Assembly (NCBI RefSeq): GCF_008244685.1
Contig: NZ_VTFT01000003.1
Location: 1 to 64,000, forward strand
Length of the DNA: 64,000 nucleotides
Direction: 5' to 3'
Source of the DNA: Luteimonas viscosa
GTDB lineage: Bacteria > Pseudomonadota > Gammaproteobacteria > Xanthomonadales > Xanthomonadaceae
Shown here: piece by piece, positions 37,565 to 48,278 of the stretch
Layout: each line of letters opens with the position of its first letter
How positions within the stretch are numbered: the first letter of the stretch is position 1
Notes under the pieces: model-generated
Database searches by the model: none
Seen by the model: only the letters and a program-made list of their open reading frames with translations
What the model was told of the DNA's origin: nothing
Program-made: the position numbers and the translations under genes

Positions 37565-37827
37565 CCCTGCGCCTGATCGTCGCCGTGCTGGTCGTCGCCA
37601 ACGTCATCTCCGCGATCGGCGTCGTCCATGCGCGCCACCAGCACCGCGAGCTGTACGTGCAGCTGACCCGGCTCGAACGCGCGCGCGACGAACTCAACAT
37701 CGAGTTCGGCCGGCTGCAGCTCGAGCAGGCGACCTGGGCCGAGAGCAACCGCATCGACCAGGTCGCGCGCAACCGCCTGGGCATGAAATTCCCCGCCGCC
37801 GGCGAGATCGTGGTGGTGCGGCCGTGA
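37561..37827 (+). CDS. ftsL: cell division protein FtsL
   Basis: Bitopic divisome protein that with FtsQ and FtsB activates FtsW-FtsI. It has 88 residues: membrane helix at about 3-21 ([19 protein letters not shown]), then a periplasmic coiled coil ([33 protein letters not shown]) and the [12 protein letters not shown] end typical of FtsL. ATG overlaps the rsmH stop; GTGA overlap with ftsI. Confidence 0.92.
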   Translation: MTLRLIVAVLVVANVISAIGVVHARHQHRELYVQLTRLERARDELNIEFGRLQLEQATWAESNRIDQVARNRLGMKFPAAGEIVVVRP

Positions 37828-39656
37828 GGTTCGTCAAGACCGCAGGCGGTTCGGCCAAGAAGCCGCGTCCGCGCGCGCAGTTCAACCTGCGCGGGCGGTT
37901 GATGCTGGTCGGCGGCGCGCTCGCGCTGTGCGCGGTGGCGCTGGTGGTGCGCGCGGTCGACCTGCAACTGGTCGACAACGCCTTCTACCAGCGCAAGGCC
38001 GACGCGCGCTTCCTGCGCGAAGTGCCGATCCCGACCTCGCGCGGCATGATCACCGACCGCAACGGCGAGCCGCTGGCGGTGTCCTCGCCGGTGGAATCGC
38101 TGTGGGCCAACCCGCAGGAACTGGCGAACAACCCGGCCGCGGTGGCGCGCCTGGCCGAGGCGACGGACCTGCCCGTGGACTACCTCACGCGCTACATCTC
38201 GCAGCGCAGGGAAAAGGAGTTCATGTACGTGCCGCGCCATCGCCGGATCAACCCGGCAGTCGCGCAGAAGATCCTGGCCCTGCGCATCCCCGGCGTGTTC
38301 TCGCAGCGCGAGTTCCGCCGCTTCTATCCGCAGGGCGAGGCGGTTTCGCACGTGCTCGGTTTCACCAACGTCGACGATCGCGGGCAGGAAGGCGTCGAGC
38401 TGGCGTTCGACGAATGGCTCAGCGGCACCCCCGGCGCACAGAAGGTGATCCGCGACCGCCACGGCCGCATCGTCGAACATGTCGACCTGGTCCGCCCCGC
38501 GGAGCCGGGCCGCGACCTGGTGCTGAGCATCGACCGCCGCATCCAGTTCCTGGCCTACCGCGAACTCAAGCGCACGCTGCTGGAGACCGGCGCGGGCAGC
38601 GGCTCGGTGGTGATCCTCGACGTCGCCACCGGCGAGGTCCTGGCCATGGCCAACCTGCCTTCGTACAACAACAACAAGGTCAGCGGGCTCAACCGCGACG
38701 CCTACCGCAACCGCGCGGTGACCGACCTGCTGGAACCCGGCTCGACGATGAAGCCGCTCACGGTCGCGGCCGCGCTCGAGGCGGGTGTGATCACCCCGGC
38801 GACGAGGTTCGACACCAACCCCGGCTGGATCGCGAACGGCAGGTACAGGACCAGCGACTTCAAGAACTACGGCGTGCTCGACACCACAGGCATCATCACC
38901 AAGAGCTCGAACGTGGGCGTGTCGAAGATCGTCAAGCTGCTGCCGGACCGGGACTTCGATGCGTTCCTGCGTCGCTTCGGATACGGCGCGAGCACCGGAA
39001 GCGGCTTCCCGGGCGAGGCGGCCGGCATCTTCCCGACGCCCGAGAGCTGGTACGGCACCACCAAGCAGACGCTGTCCTACGGCTACGGCATCTCGGTCAC
39101 GCCGCTGCAGATCGCGCGCGCCTACGCCACCTTGGGCAACCATGGTCGTGCGGTGACGCCGACGTTCGTCAAGGGCGGGCACAGCGGGGAGTCGCAACAG
39201 GTGCTCGATCCGCGGGTGGCCGCCGAGGTCATGCGGATGATGCAGACCGTGACCGAGCCCGGCGGTACCGCGACGCGCGCGGCGATCCTGGGCTACCACG
39301 TGGCCGGCAAGACCGGCACCGCGCGCAAGTCCGCGGGTGGCGGCTACTCGCGCCGCTACATCGCCTACTTCGCCGGCCTGGTGCCGGTCGAACGGCCGCG
39401 CTTCGCGGTGACGGTGGTGATCAACGATCCGGATCCTTCCGGTGGCGGATCGACCTACGGCGGCGGCTGGGTCTCCGCTCCGCTGTTCGCGCGGGTGATG
39501 GAAGGCGCGCTGCGGCTGATGGACGTGCCGCCCGACGATATCGAGACCTGGCTGGCCGCGCAGGCGGTCGAGGAAGCGAAGCGCGCGAAGGCGCACGCGG
39601 CCGCGACGCCCCGGACGACGGCGAGCGCAGGCTCGCTGGCGGAGGCGGCGCAATGA
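37824..39656 (+). CDS. ftsI: septal peptidoglycan transpeptidase FtsI (PBP3)
   Basis: Monofunctional class B penicillin-binding protein that crosslinks septal peptidoglycan. The GTG start overlaps ftsL and gives 610 residues. Cytoplasmic tail, membrane helix near 30-50, dimerisation domain with [16 protein letters not shown], and transpeptidase domain with nucleophile motif S307-T-M-K, S361-S-N and K496-T-G-T. The C-terminal 50 residues are Ala-rich. All catalytic motifs are present. Confidence 0.97.
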   Translation: MRFVKTAGGSAKKPRPRAQFNLRGRLMLVGGALALCAVALVVRAVDLQLVDNAFYQRKADARFLREVPIPTSRGMITDRNGEPLAVSSPVESLWANPQELANNPAAVARLAEATDLPVDYLTRYISQRREKEFMYVPRHRRINPAVAQKILALRIPGVFSQREFRRFYPQGEAVSHVLGFTNVDDRGQEGVELAFDEWLSGTPGAQKVIRDRHGRIVEHVDLVRPAEPGRDLVLSIDRRIQFLAYRELKRTLLETGAGSGSVVILDVATGEVLAMANLPSYNNNKVSGLNRDAYRNRAVTDLLEPGSTMKPLTVAAALEAGVITPATRFDTNPGWIANGRYRTSDFKNYGVLDTTGIITKSSNVGVSKIVKLLPDRDFDAFLRRFGYGASTGSGFPGEAAGIFPTPESWYGTTKQTLSYGYGISVTPLQIARAYATLGNHGRAVTPTFVKGGHSGESQQVLDPRVAAEVMRMMQTVTEPGGTATRAAILGYHVAGKTGTARKSAGGGYSRRYIAYFAGLVPVERPRFAVTVVINDPDPSGGGSTYGGGWVSAPLFARVMEGALRLMDVPPDDIETWLAAQAVEEAKRAKAHAAATPRTTASAGSLAEAAQ

Positions 39657-41134
39657 GCCGGGCGATGCCGCTCTCGCAACTGCTGCCGGACGTGGCCGCC
39701 GTGCCCGCGTCGCTGTCGATCTCCGGACTGGTGCTTGACAGCCGCGACGTGCGCGAGGGCGATGCCTTCGTCGCGATCGGCGGATTCGGCACCCACGGCC
39801 TGCATTTCACGCAGCAGGCCAGGCGTGCCGGCGCGCGCGCGATCCTGTTCGAGCCGCCGGTGCCCGACGACGTCCCCCGGCCACCCGCCGATGCGATCGC
39901 GGTGCCCGGGCTGCGCGCACGCATGGGTGCGATGGCCGATGTTTTCCACGATCATCCGTCGGCGAAGATGACCACGATCGGGGTCACCGGTACCAGCGGC
40001 AAGACCTCCACCGTGCAACTGCTGGCGCAGGCGCTGGAATTGTGCGGCGTGCGCAGCGGCACCATCGGCACCCTCGGCGCGGGCCTGTACGGACAGGCGC
40101 AGGCGACCGGCTTCACCACGCCGCTGGTGCTGCAGACCCACGCGCTGCTCGCCCGGCTGCGCGAGGCCGGCGCCGACGCGGTGGCGATGGAGGTCAGCTC
40201 GCATGCGCTCGACCAGGGCCGCGTGGACGCGGTGCATTTCGCCGTCGGGGTGTTCACCAACCTCAGCCGCGACCACCTCGACTACCACGGCGACATGGAC
40301 AGCTACGGCGCGGCCAAGGCGAAGCTGTTCGCCACCCCCGGCCTGCGCGCGGCGGTGCTGAACCTCGACGACCCCTGGGGCCGGCGGCTGTACGACGCGT
40401 TGCCGGCGTCGCTGCAGGCCATCGGCGCCAGTGCACGCGGCGCCGTCGATGCGAAGGTGCGCGCCGGCAACATTTCGCTCGATGCCGACGGCATCGCCTT
40501 CGATCTGCACCTGGACGGCCGCAGCCATCGCGTCGCCTCGCCGCTGCTGGGCCGCTTCAACGTCGACAACCTGCTGGTGGTGGCCGGCGTGCTGCACGCG
40601 CTCGGCCACGATGCGGCGGCGATCGCGGCCGCGCTTGGGCGGCTCGAGCCGATCCCCGGGCGCATGAACCGCCTCGGTGGCGGCGACCGGCCGCTGGTGG
40701 TGATCGACTACTCGCACAAGCCCGATCCGCTGGAACAGGCGCTGCAGTCGTTGCGCGGACACCTGCGCGGCCGCCTGGTGTGCGTATTCGGCTGCGGTGG
40801 CGAACGCGATACCGGCAAGCGGCCGCAGATGGCGGCGATCGCCGAGCGGCTCGCCGACGAGGTCGTGGTCACCGACGACAATCCGCGTGGCGAAGACGGC
40901 GACGCGATCGTCGCCGGGATCATGGCCGGCTTCGCGCATCCCGGGCGCGTGCTGGTGCAGCGCGACCGCCGCGCCGCGATCCTCGGCGCGATCGGCCGCG
41001 CGCAGGCCGGCGACATCGTGCTGGTCGCCGGCAAGGGTCACGAAACCTACCAGGAGCTCGCAGGCGTGAAGCATCCCTTCGACGACAGCGTGGTGGCGCG
41101 CGAGGCATTGCGCGACGCGGAGGAACGGCGATGA
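39653..41134 (+). CDS. murE: UDP-N-acetylmuramoyl-tripeptide synthetase MurE
   Basis: Adds the third residue to UDP-MurNAc-L-Ala-D-Glu. It has 493 residues with GGAGG upstream. ATP loop [17 protein letters not shown] (about 106-122), [13 protein letters not shown], and the amino-acid-selecting motif DNPR (in TDDNPRGED), which marks meso-diaminopimelate as substrate. Overlaps ftsI and murF by four bases each. Confidence 0.97.
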   Translation: MSRAMPLSQLLPDVAAVPASLSISGLVLDSRDVREGDAFVAIGGFGTHGLHFTQQARRAGARAILFEPPVPDDVPRPPADAIAVPGLRARMGAMADVFHDHPSAKMTTIGVTGTSGKTSTVQLLAQALELCGVRSGTIGTLGAGLYGQAQATGFTTPLVLQTHALLARLREAGADAVAMEVSSHALDQGRVDAVHFAVGVFTNLSRDHLDYHGDMDSYGAAKAKLFATPGLRAAVLNLDDPWGRRLYDALPASLQAIGASARGAVDAKVRAGNISLDADGIAFDLHLDGRSHRVASPLLGRFNVDNLLVVAGVLHALGHDAAAIAAALGRLEPIPGRMNRLGGGDRPLVVIDYSHKPDPLEQALQSLRGHLRGRLVCVFGCGGERDTGKRPQMAAIAERLADEVVVTDDNPRGEDGDAIVAGIMAGFAHPGRVLVQRDRRAAILGAIGRAQAGDIVLVAGKGHETYQELAGVKHPFDDSVVAREALRDAEERR

Positions 41135-42519
41135 ACCCGTTGCCGCTGTCGCGCATCGCGCAATGGACCAACGGCCGCCTGTACGCAGCCGGGCCAGAGG
41201 ACATGCTGATCGACGCGGTCGAGACCGATACCCGCACGCTCGACGCGCGTGACGGCCGCGCGGCGCTGTTCATCGCACTCAAGGGCGCCAACTTCGACGG
41301 CCACGACCACGTCGCGGCGGCGGCGGAGCTGGGAGCGCGCGCGGCGCTGGTCTCGCGGATCTGCGACGTGTCGCTGCCGCAGGTGCTGGTGGCCGACACC
41401 GAGCGCGCGCTGGCGGCGCTCGCCGCCTCGCTCCAGCACGCGCGCCGCGGCAAGGTGGTGGGCATCACCGGCAGCAACGGCAAGACCAGCGTCAAGCAAC
41501 TGACCCTGGCGATCGCCTCGCGCGCGATGCCCGCCTACGCCAACCCGGGCAACCGCAACAACGAGATCGGGCTGCCGCTCGCGGTGATCGACGCCCCGGA
41601 TGGCGCCGATGTCGCGATCTACGAGATGGGCGCCGGCAAGCACAACGACATCGCCTACCTGACGGCGATCGCACGCCCGGACGTGGCCCTGGTGAACAAC
41701 ATCGCGCCGGCGCACCTGGAGCGGATGCAGAGCCTGCTCGGCATCGCCGACACCAAGGCCGCCATCTACGACGCGCTGCCGCACGACGGGGTCGCGGTGA
41801 TCAATGCCGACGATGCGTTCGCGCCCTATTTCGCCGAGCGCGCGCACGGACGCCGCCTGCTGCGCTTCGGCCTGGAGGCCAGCGCCGACGTGTCCGCGCG
41901 CGACATCCGGCTCGACGACGACGCCTCGCGCTTCACCCTGGTCACCCCGGCCGGCGAGGCGGAGGTTTCGCTGCCGCTGCCCGGCCGGCACAACATCGCC
42001 AACGCCCTGGCGGCCTGTTCGATCGCGCTGGCGCTGGACATCCCGCTGGGGATCATCGTCGCGGCCCTCGCCGCCGCGCAGCCGGTGAAGGGCAGGCTGG
42101 TGCGCCACCGCCTGGCCAACGGTGCGGTGCTGATCGACGACAGCTACAACGCCAACCCGGGCTCGCTCAATGCCGCGATCGACACCCTGGCCGCCACCAG
42201 CAGCGAGGGTTGGCTGGTGATCGGCGACATGCGCGAGCTGGGCGAGGACGCGGTCGCGCTGCACGCCGAGGCCGGGCGCCGCGCCCGGCGCGCGGGAATC
42301 GCGCGGCTCTATGCGGTGGGAACGCTGAGCGCCGCGGCGGTAGAGGGCTTCGGCGAGGGCGCCCGACATTTCGACAGCCATGAAGCGCTGATCGACGCGC
42401 TGCGGGTCGACCTGCACTCGGGCGTGCGCGTGCTGGTGAAGGGTTCCCGAGGCAGCGCGATGGACCGCGTCGTCGACGCCCTGCTGCCGGATGAAACGGG
42501 GGAACAGGATGCTGCTTGA
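41131..42519 (+). CDS. murF: UDP-N-acetylmuramoyl-tripeptide--D-alanyl-D-alanine ligase MurF
   Basis: Adds D-Ala-D-Ala to complete the UDP-MurNAc-pentapeptide. It has 462 residues. ATP loop [14 protein letters not shown] (about 112-125), [30 protein letters not shown], and [18 protein letters not shown] in the C-terminal domain match MurF. Overlaps mraY by 11 bases. Confidence 0.97.
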   Translation: MNPLPLSRIAQWTNGRLYAAGPEDMLIDAVETDTRTLDARDGRAALFIALKGANFDGHDHVAAAAELGARAALVSRICDVSLPQVLVADTERALAALAASLQHARRGKVVGITGSNGKTSVKQLTLAIASRAMPAYANPGNRNNEIGLPLAVIDAPDGADVAIYEMGAGKHNDIAYLTAIARPDVALVNNIAPAHLERMQSLLGIADTKAAIYDALPHDGVAVINADDAFAPYFAERAHGRRLLRFGLEASADVSARDIRLDDDASRFTLVTPAGEAEVSLPLPGRHNIANALAACSIALALDIPLGIIVAALAAAQPVKGRLVRHRLANGAVLIDDSYNANPGSLNAAIDTLAATSSEGWLVIGDMRELGEDAVALHAEAGRRARRAGIARLYAVGTLSAAAVEGFGEGARHFDSHEALIDALRVDLHSGVRVLVKGSRGSAMDRVVDALLPDETGEQDAA

Positions 42520-43594
42520 ACTGACACGCTGGCTGCAGCAGCTCGAGGGCCTGTTCGGGCTGTTCGGCTACCTGACCTTCCGCGGCATCCTCGCCGCGCT
42601 CACCGCGCTGTTGCTGTCGCTGTGGTGGGGGCCGGCGGTGATCCGCAAGCTCGCCCAGTACAAGGGCGGGCAGCCGATCCGCCAGGACGGGCCGCAGTCG
42701 CATTTCTCCAAGGCCGGCACTCCGACCATGGGCGGCGCGCTGATCCTGTTCACGGTCACCGCCTCGGTGCTGCTGTGGGGCGACCTGCGCAACAGGTACG
42801 TGTGGGTGGTGTTGCTGGTGATGCTGTGCTTCGGCGCGATCGGCTGGTACGACGACTGGATCAAGATCGTGCGCCGCGACCCGAACGGGCTGAAGTCGCG
42901 CTGGAAGTACCTGTTGCAGTCGATCTTCGGCCTGGCGGCCGGCCTGTACCTGTACCTGTACGCCGACGTGCCGGCGGCGACCAACTTCTACGTGCCGCTG
43001 TTCAAGTCGATCGCGCTGCCGCTGGGCGGGATCGCGTTCGTCGCGATCGCGTACTTCTGGATCGTCGGCTTCTCCAACGCGGTCAACCTCACCGACGGCC
43101 TCGACGGCCTGGCGATCATGCCGACCGTGCTGGTGGCCGGCGGCATCGCCGTGTTCGCCTACGCCTCGGGCCATGCCGAATTCTCGCGCTACCTGCAGAT
43201 CCCGCCGGTGCCGGGCGCGGGCGAGCTGATCATCATCTGCGCGGCGATCGCCGGCGCGGGCCTGGGCTTCCTGTGGTTCAACACCTATCCGGCGATGGTG
43301 TTCATGGGCGACATCGGCGCGCTCGCGCTCGGCGCGGTACTCGGCACGATGGCGGTGATCGTGCGCCAGGAACTGGTGCTGGTGATCATGGGCGGCATCT
43401 TCGTCATCGAGACGCTGTCGGTGATGATCCAGGTGGCCTCGTTCAAGCTCACCGGGAAACGCGTGTTCCGGATGGCGCCGATCCACCACCACTTCGAACT
43501 CAAGGGCTGGCCCGAGCCGCGCGTGATCGTGCGCTTCTGGATCATCTCGGTGATCCTGGTGCTGGTCGGCCTCGCCACGTTGAAGGTGCGCTGA
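42509..43594 (+). CDS. mraY: phospho-N-acetylmuramoyl-pentapeptide-transferase MraY
   Basis: Integral membrane enzyme that transfers phospho-MurNAc-pentapeptide to undecaprenyl phosphate (lipid I). It has 361 residues and about ten membrane helices. Motifs: [21 protein letters not shown] (Asp pair), [26 protein letters not shown] and [15 protein letters not shown], all intact. Confidence 0.97.
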   Translation: MLLELTRWLQQLEGLFGLFGYLTFRGILAALTALLLSLWWGPAVIRKLAQYKGGQPIRQDGPQSHFSKAGTPTMGGALILFTVTASVLLWGDLRNRYVWVVLLVMLCFGAIGWYDDWIKIVRRDPNGLKSRWKYLLQSIFGLAAGLYLYLYADVPAATNFYVPLFKSIALPLGGIAFVAIAYFWIVGFSNAVNLTDGLDGLAIMPTVLVAGGIAVFAYASGHAEFSRYLQIPPVPGAGELIIICAAIAGAGLGFLWFNTYPAMVFMGDIGALALGAVLGTMAVIVRQELVLVIMGGIFVIETLSVMIQVASFKLTGKRVFRMAPIHHHFELKGWPEPRVIVRFWIISVILVLVGLATLKVR

Positions 43595-44946
43595 TGGGCA
43601 CGACCTTCGACGCCCGCGCATTCGACTCCGCCGGCCGCCAGGCGACCCGCCTGGACGCGATCGGCGGGCGCTACGACGGCTGGCTGCTGGCGATCGCCGC
43701 GACCATCGCCGCGTTCGGCGTGGTGATGGTGGCCTCGAGTTCGATCGCGGTCGCCGAGGACCTCGGCCAGGGGCCGTTCTACTTCCTGATCCGGCACGTG
43801 GTGTTCCTGGCCGTGGGCATCGCACTGGCCGTGGCGGTGATGCGCACCGACCTGAAGCTGGTCGAGAAGTACCCGCAGGCCCTGCTGGGCGCCTGTTTTC
43901 TGCTGCTGATGCTGGTGTTCGTTCCCGGCCTCGGGCACACGGTCAACGGCGCGAGCCGCTGGATCAACCTCGGCATCTCCAAGTTCCAGGTGGTGGAGGC
44001 GGTGAAGATCCTCTATCTGGTCTGGCTGGCGAGCTACCTGGTGCGCTTCCGCGACGAGGTCAACGCCGCCTGGGGCGCGATGCTCAAGCCGATCGGTGTG
44101 GCCGTGGTGCTGGTCGGCCTGCTGCTGCTGCAGCCCGACTTCGGCTCGGCGACGATGCTGCTCGCGGTGACCGCCGGCATGCTGGTGCTCGGCGGCGGCC
44201 ACCTGAAGCGGATGATGGTGCCGGTCCTGCTCCTGTTGCCGGCGCTGGTGGCGGTCGCGGTGATCGAGCCCTACCGCCTGCGTCGCATCACCTCGTTCTG
44301 GAACCCGTGGGAAGACCAGCTCGGGGCCGGCTACCAGCTCAGCAACGCACTGATGGCGATCGGGCGCGGCGAGCTCACCGGCGTGGGCCTGGGCGCGTCG
44401 ATCCAGAAGCTGTCCTACCTGCCCGAGGCGCACACCGACTTCATCTTCTCGGTGATCGGCGAGGAACTCGGCTTCATCGGCGTGTTCTGCGTGATCGCGT
44501 TGTTCGCGGCGCTGGTCGGCCGTGCGCTGTGGATCGGCTACCGCTGCGTCGAGATGCGGCGGCACTTCGCCGGCTACGTGGCGTTCGGGGTGGCGTTGAT
44601 GATCGGCCTGCAGGCACTGGTCTCGATCGGCGTCAACCTCGGCCTGCTGCCGACCAAGGGCCTGACCCTGCCGCTGATTTCCTCCGGCGGTTCGAGCGTG
44701 ATGATGACGTGCGCCGCGATCGGCCTGCTGCTGCGCGTGTCGTTCGAACTCGACCGCGCGCAGCGCCAGGTCGCGCGCCTGCGGGGCGAGGTCGCGAAGC
44801 CGGGGCCGGACGCGCCGATGCCTTCGTCGTCCCCTCCGCCACCGACCACGCAGCCGCCGCCCGGCGCGGTGGCCGGCGCGCGCGGCACCAGCCGCCTGCG
44901 CCCGCGTGTCGAGCCGACCCTGGGCGGATTCGGGAGGAACGCATGA
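43594..44946 (+). CDS. ftsW: septal peptidoglycan polymerase FtsW
   Basis: SEDS glycosyltransferase working with FtsI, 450 residues, ten predicted membrane helices. Motifs: [63 protein letters not shown] and [14 protein letters not shown] roughly 65-residue cytoplasmic tail after the last helix is Pro/Ser-rich (about 405-435). In most gammaproteobacterial dcw clusters murG follows; here the stop overlaps murC instead. Confidence 0.96.
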   Translation: MGTTFDARAFDSAGRQATRLDAIGGRYDGWLLAIAATIAAFGVVMVASSSIAVAEDLGQGPFYFLIRHVVFLAVGIALAVAVMRTDLKLVEKYPQALLGACFLLLMLVFVPGLGHTVNGASRWINLGISKFQVVEAVKILYLVWLASYLVRFRDEVNAAWGAMLKPIGVAVVLVGLLLLQPDFGSATMLLAVTAGMLVLGGGHLKRMMVPVLLLLPALVAVAVIEPYRLRRITSFWNPWEDQLGAGYQLSNALMAIGRGELTGVGLGASIQKLSYLPEAHTDFIFSVIGEELGFIGVFCVIALFAALVGRALWIGYRCVEMRRHFAGYVAFGVALMIGLQALVSIGVNLGLLPTKGLTLPLISSGGSSVMMTCAAIGLLLRVSFELDRAQRQVARLRGEVAKPGPDAPMPSSSPPPPTTQPPPGAVAGARGTSRLRPRVEPTLGGFGRNA

Positions 44947-46391
44947 TCCGGCGCCTGCTCGCCGCGCGCGAGATGAGCAAGGAGGGCATCGCCCGATCCT
45001 TCTCGCGCGTGCATTTCGTCGGCATCGGCGGCGCCGGCATGAGCGGCATCGCCGAGGTGCTGTGCACGCTCGGCTACCAGGTCTCGGGTTCGGATACCGC
45101 CGACAACGCGACCACGCAGCGCCTGGCGCGCCTGGGCGCGACCGTGCACCGCGGCCATTCCGCCGCGAACGTCCTGGGCACCGACTGCGTGGTGGTGTCG
45201 AGCGCGATCCGCGCCGACAACCCGGAACTGATGGAAGCGCGTTCGCAGCGCATCCCGATCGTGCCACGCGCGGAGATGCTGGCCGAACTGATGCGCTTCC
45301 GCCGCGGCATCGCGGTGGCCGGCACCCATGGCAAGACCACCACCACCTCGCTGACCGCGAGCGTGCTGGGCGAGGGCGGGCTCGACCCGACCTTCGTGAT
45401 CGGCGGCCAGTTGCTGGCGGCAGGCGCCAACGCACGCCTGGGCGGCGGCGACTGGCTGGTGGCGGAGGCCGACGAGAGCGACGGCAGCTTCCTGCGCCTG
45501 AATCCGCTGATCGCGGTGGTCACCAACATCGACGCCGACCACCTGGAGAACTACGGCGGCGATTTCGCGCGCGTGCAGGCGGCATTCTCCGAATTCCTGC
45601 ACCGGCTGCCGTTCTACGGCCTGGCGGTGCTGTGCATCGACGATCCGGAAGTCGCGCTGCTGGCGCAGGACATGCCGCGCCATGCGATGACCTATGGCCT
45701 GTCCGAAAGCGCCGACGTGCGCGCCGAGGACGTGTCGCAGCAGGGCGCGGCGATGCGGTTCACCCTGTGCCTGCCCGACGCCTCGCGCACGCCGGTGGTG
45801 CTGGCGCTGCCCGGCCGCCACAACGTGCTCAACGCGCTCGCGGCCGCGGCGATCGGCTGGCAGCTGGGGGTCGAGCCCGCGGCGATCGCCAGTGCGCTGC
45901 AGAAGTTCGAGGGCATCGGCCGCCGCTTCAACCTGCTCGCGCAGCTGCGCACCTCCCAGGGCGCGAACGTGCAGCTGGTCGACGATTACGGCCACCACCC
46001 GAAGGAGCTGGCCGCGGTGTTCGACGCCGCGCGCGGCGGCTGGCCCGACCGCCGCCTGGTGGTCGCGTTCCAGCCGCATCGCTACACCCGCACCCGCGAC
46101 CAGTTCGACGACTTCGCCGCGGTGCTCTCCGATGTCGATGCGCTGGTGCTGACCGAGGTCTACCCGGCAGGCGAAGCGCCGATCGCGGGCGCCGACGCCA
46201 AGGCGCTCGCACGTGCGATCCGCGCCCGCGGCCGCATCGACCCGGTCGTGGTCAACGGCGCGCAGGAACTGGCCGGCGTCCTGCCCGACGTGCTGCAGGA
46301 CGGCGACCTGCTGCTGATGATGGGCGCCGGCGACATCGGCCATGCCGCGCAGCAGCTGGCGCAGGACGGTTTTCCGGAGGCGCCGCGATGA
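44943..46391 (+). CDS. murC: UDP-N-acetylmuramate--L-alanine ligase MurC
   Basis: Adds L-Ala to UDP-MurNAc, the first Mur ligase step. It has 482 residues. [17 protein letters not shown] (UDP site, about 23-39), ATP loop [13 protein letters not shown] (about 122-134), [24 protein letters not shown] and [17 protein letters not shown] overlaps the ftsW stop; stop overlaps ddlB. An M at residue 12 (MSKEG) is an alternative start. Confidence 0.97.
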   Translation: MIRRLLAAREMSKEGIARSFSRVHFVGIGGAGMSGIAEVLCTLGYQVSGSDTADNATTQRLARLGATVHRGHSAANVLGTDCVVVSSAIRADNPELMEARSQRIPIVPRAEMLAELMRFRRGIAVAGTHGKTTTTSLTASVLGEGGLDPTFVIGGQLLAAGANARLGGGDWLVAEADESDGSFLRLNPLIAVVTNIDADHLENYGGDFARVQAAFSEFLHRLPFYGLAVLCIDDPEVALLAQDMPRHAMTYGLSESADVRAEDVSQQGAAMRFTLCLPDASRTPVVLALPGRHNVLNALAAAAIGWQLGVEPAAIASALQKFEGIGRRFNLLAQLRTSQGANVQLVDDYGHHPKELAAVFDAARGGWPDRRLVVAFQPHRYTRTRDQFDDFAAVLSDVDALVLTEVYPAGEAPIAGADAKALARAIRARGRIDPVVVNGAQELAGVLPDVLQDGDLLLMMGAGDIGHAAQQLAQDGFPEAPR

Positions 46392-47332
46392 GCCAGGTCG
46401 TGCCCGCGGTGCGCGTCAGCGATCCGGCCATGTTCGGACGGGTCGCCGTGCTGATGGGCGGCACCAGCGCCGAGCGCGAGGTGTCGCTGGATTCGGGCAA
46501 CGGCGTGCTCGCCGCGCTGCGCCTGCGCGGCGTCGATGCGCATGCGGTCGACGGCATCCCGGCGCTGGTCGACGGCATCCGCGCCGGCAGCATCGACCGC
46601 GTCTTCAACATCCTGCACGGCAACCACGGCGGCGGCGAGGACGGCGTGGTGCAGGGCCTGCTCGAGGCGCTCGGCGTGCCGTACACCGGCCCGGGCGTGC
46701 TCGGATCCGCGCTGACCATGGACAAGATCCGCACCAAGCAGGTATGGATCGCGGAGGGCCTGCCGACGCCGCGCTTCGTGCGCATCGCGCCGGGTGGCGA
46801 CCTGCGTGCGGCCGTGCGCGAGCTCGGCTACCCGGTGTTCGTCAAGCCGTCGAACGAAGGTTCGAGCGTGGGCGTGTTCCGGATCCTCTCCGAGGGCGAT
46901 CTGGCGCCGGCGATCGCGTTCGCCGCCGGGTATGCCGGCGAACTGCTGGCCGAGCAGATGGTCCAGGGCCAGGAGTACACCGTGGCGATCCTCGGCGAGA
47001 TCGCGCTGCCATCGATCCGCATCGTGCCGGCCGGCGAGTGGTACGACTACCACGCCAAGTACATCGCCGACGATACCCAGTACCTGTGCCCGGGCATGGA
47101 AGGCGAGGAAGAGGAAGCGGTGCGGGCGCTGTCGCTTGCCGCGTTCCGCGCCGTGGGCTGCAGCGGCTGGGGCCGGGTCGACGTGATGCGCGACCGTGTC
47201 CGCGGCCTGCAGCTGATCGAAGTCAACACCGCCCCGGGCATGACCAGCCACTCGCTGGTTCCCAAGGCGGCGGCGCAGCTCGGCATCGACTACGCCGAAC
47301 TGTGCTGGCGGGTGCTGGAGCAGACGCTGTGA
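46388..47332 (+). CDS. ddlB: D-alanine--D-alanine ligase DdlB
   Basis: Makes the D-Ala-D-Ala dipeptide used by MurF. It has 314 residues in an ATP-grasp fold: [22 protein letters not shown] (about 19-40), [49 protein letters not shown], and [19 protein letters not shown] with metal-binding Glu and Asn. Overlaps murC by four bases. A repeat follows its stop. Confidence 0.96.
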   Translation: MSQVVPAVRVSDPAMFGRVAVLMGGTSAEREVSLDSGNGVLAALRLRGVDAHAVDGIPALVDGIRAGSIDRVFNILHGNHGGGEDGVVQGLLEALGVPYTGPGVLGSALTMDKIRTKQVWIAEGLPTPRFVRIAPGGDLRAAVRELGYPVFVKPSNEGSSVGVFRILSEGDLAPAIAFAAGYAGELLAEQMVQGQEYTVAILGEIALPSIRIVPAGEWYDYHAKYIADDTQYLCPGMEGEEEEAVRALSLAAFRAVGCSGWGRVDVMRDRVRGLQLIEVNTAPGMTSHSLVPKAAAQLGIDYAELCWRVLEQTL

Positions 47333-47337
47333 GGGCC

Positions 47338-47436
47338 GTGATTCGTGATTCGTCATTCGTGATTCGAGAGAGCGACCACGCCGGCGCGCGAGTTGCTCCT
47401 GCATTTCCGAATCACCAATCACCAATCACCAATCAC
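47338..47436. repeat. GTGATTC-type inverted repeat between ddlB and ftsQ
   Basis: Left arm 47338-47366 of GTGATTC/GTCATTC units, right arm about 47408-47436 of AATCACC units. The 40-bp centre is unrelated sequence. The gap to ftsQ ends in a strong ribosome site (AGGAGG). Confidence 0.83.
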
Positions 47437-47459
47437 CTCGCCTCCGCAGGAGGCGAACC

Positions 47460-48278
47460 ATGATCCGCCGCATCCTGCAGGTCTCGACCTGGGCGCTGGC
47501 GGTGGCGCTGGTGGTGCTGCCGGTGGTCGCGCTGGTCAACGGCTGGATCGGCAGCGAGCGCTGGCCGTTGCGCACGCTGCGCGTCACCGACGGCCTGGAA
47601 CGGGTCGACACCGCGCGCCTGCGCGAGGCATTGCTGCCGCACGCGGGGTCGGGCTTCTTCGCCGTCAGGCTGGACCAGGCGCAGGCGGCGGTGGCGAAGC
47701 TGCCCTGGGTGGAGCACGCCGAAGTGCGCAAGCGCTGGCCCGACGTGCTCGAGGTGCGCATCGTCGAACACCGCCCGTTCGCGCGCTGGGGCGAGGAGCG
47801 GCTGCTGTCGGAGCAGGGTCGCCTGTTCCCGGTCGCGGGCATCGAGGTGCCCGCGGGGCTGCCGCGGCTGCACGGCCCGGATGCGCGCGTGCCGGACGTG
47901 GTGGCGCTCTACAACGAATCGCGCGAGGTGTTCGCCCCCGGCGGCTTCGTGGTGGCGCAACTCTCGCTCGACCGTCGCGAAAGCTGGTCGCTCACGCTCG
48001 GCAACGGCGTCGAGGTCACCGTCGGCAGCCAGGAGCCGCGCCTGCGCCTGGCACGCTTCGCGCGCGTGCTGCCGCAACTGCTCGCGCGCAACCCGCAGCC
48101 GCTGCAACGCGCCGACCTGCGCTACACCAATGGGTTCGCCCTGACCTGGGGCGAAGAACAGGAAGCCGCACAGAGCGTGCCGGCGGGGGCGGGCCGGGCT
48201 CCGTCCGGGCAAAACGATCTCGCTCGCGCTGTCACCAATCACCAATCACGAATCACGAATCACGGCTCCTCCACATGA
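47460..48278 (+). CDS. ftsQ: cell division protein FtsQ with repeat-encoded C-terminal end
   Basis: Bitopic divisome scaffold of the FtsQLB complex, 272 residues. Membrane helix near 10-30 (WALAVALVVLPVVALVNGWI), POTRA domain (about 37-105, RVTDGLERVDTARLREAL), then the beta domain to RYTNGFALTW near residue 230. The tail beyond that is Gly/Ala-rich and its last 15 residues (VTNHQSRITNHGSST) are translated from an AATCACC repeat. AGGAGG lies six bases before ATG. Stop overlaps ftsA. Confidence 0.94.
   Translation: MIRRILQVSTWALAVALVVLPVVALVNGWIGSERWPLRTLRVTDGLERVDTARLREALLPHAGSGFFAVRLDQAQAAVAKLPWVEHAEVRKRWPDVLEVRIVEHRPFARWGEERLLSEQGRLFPVAGIEVPAGLPRLHGPDARVPDVVALYNESREVFAPGGFVVAQLSLDRRESWSLTLGNGVEVTVGSQEPRLRLARFARVLPQLLARNPQPLQRADLRYTNGFALTWGEEQEAAQSVPAGAGRAPSGQNDLARAVTNHQSRITNHGSST
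48235..48266 (+). repeat. AATCACC repeat at the ftsQ-ftsA junction
   Basis: A single arm of tandem CACCAAT / CACGAAT heptamers, in the same orientation as the right arm of the repeat before ftsQ. It is inside the ftsQ frame and nine bases before the ftsA start, which has no Shine-Dalgarno. Confidence 0.8.

Noticed and set aside
44800..44946. Remnant of murG in the ftsW 3' end
   Set aside because: The tail is Pro/Ser-rich and shows none of the MurG glycine-rich motifs in any frame.
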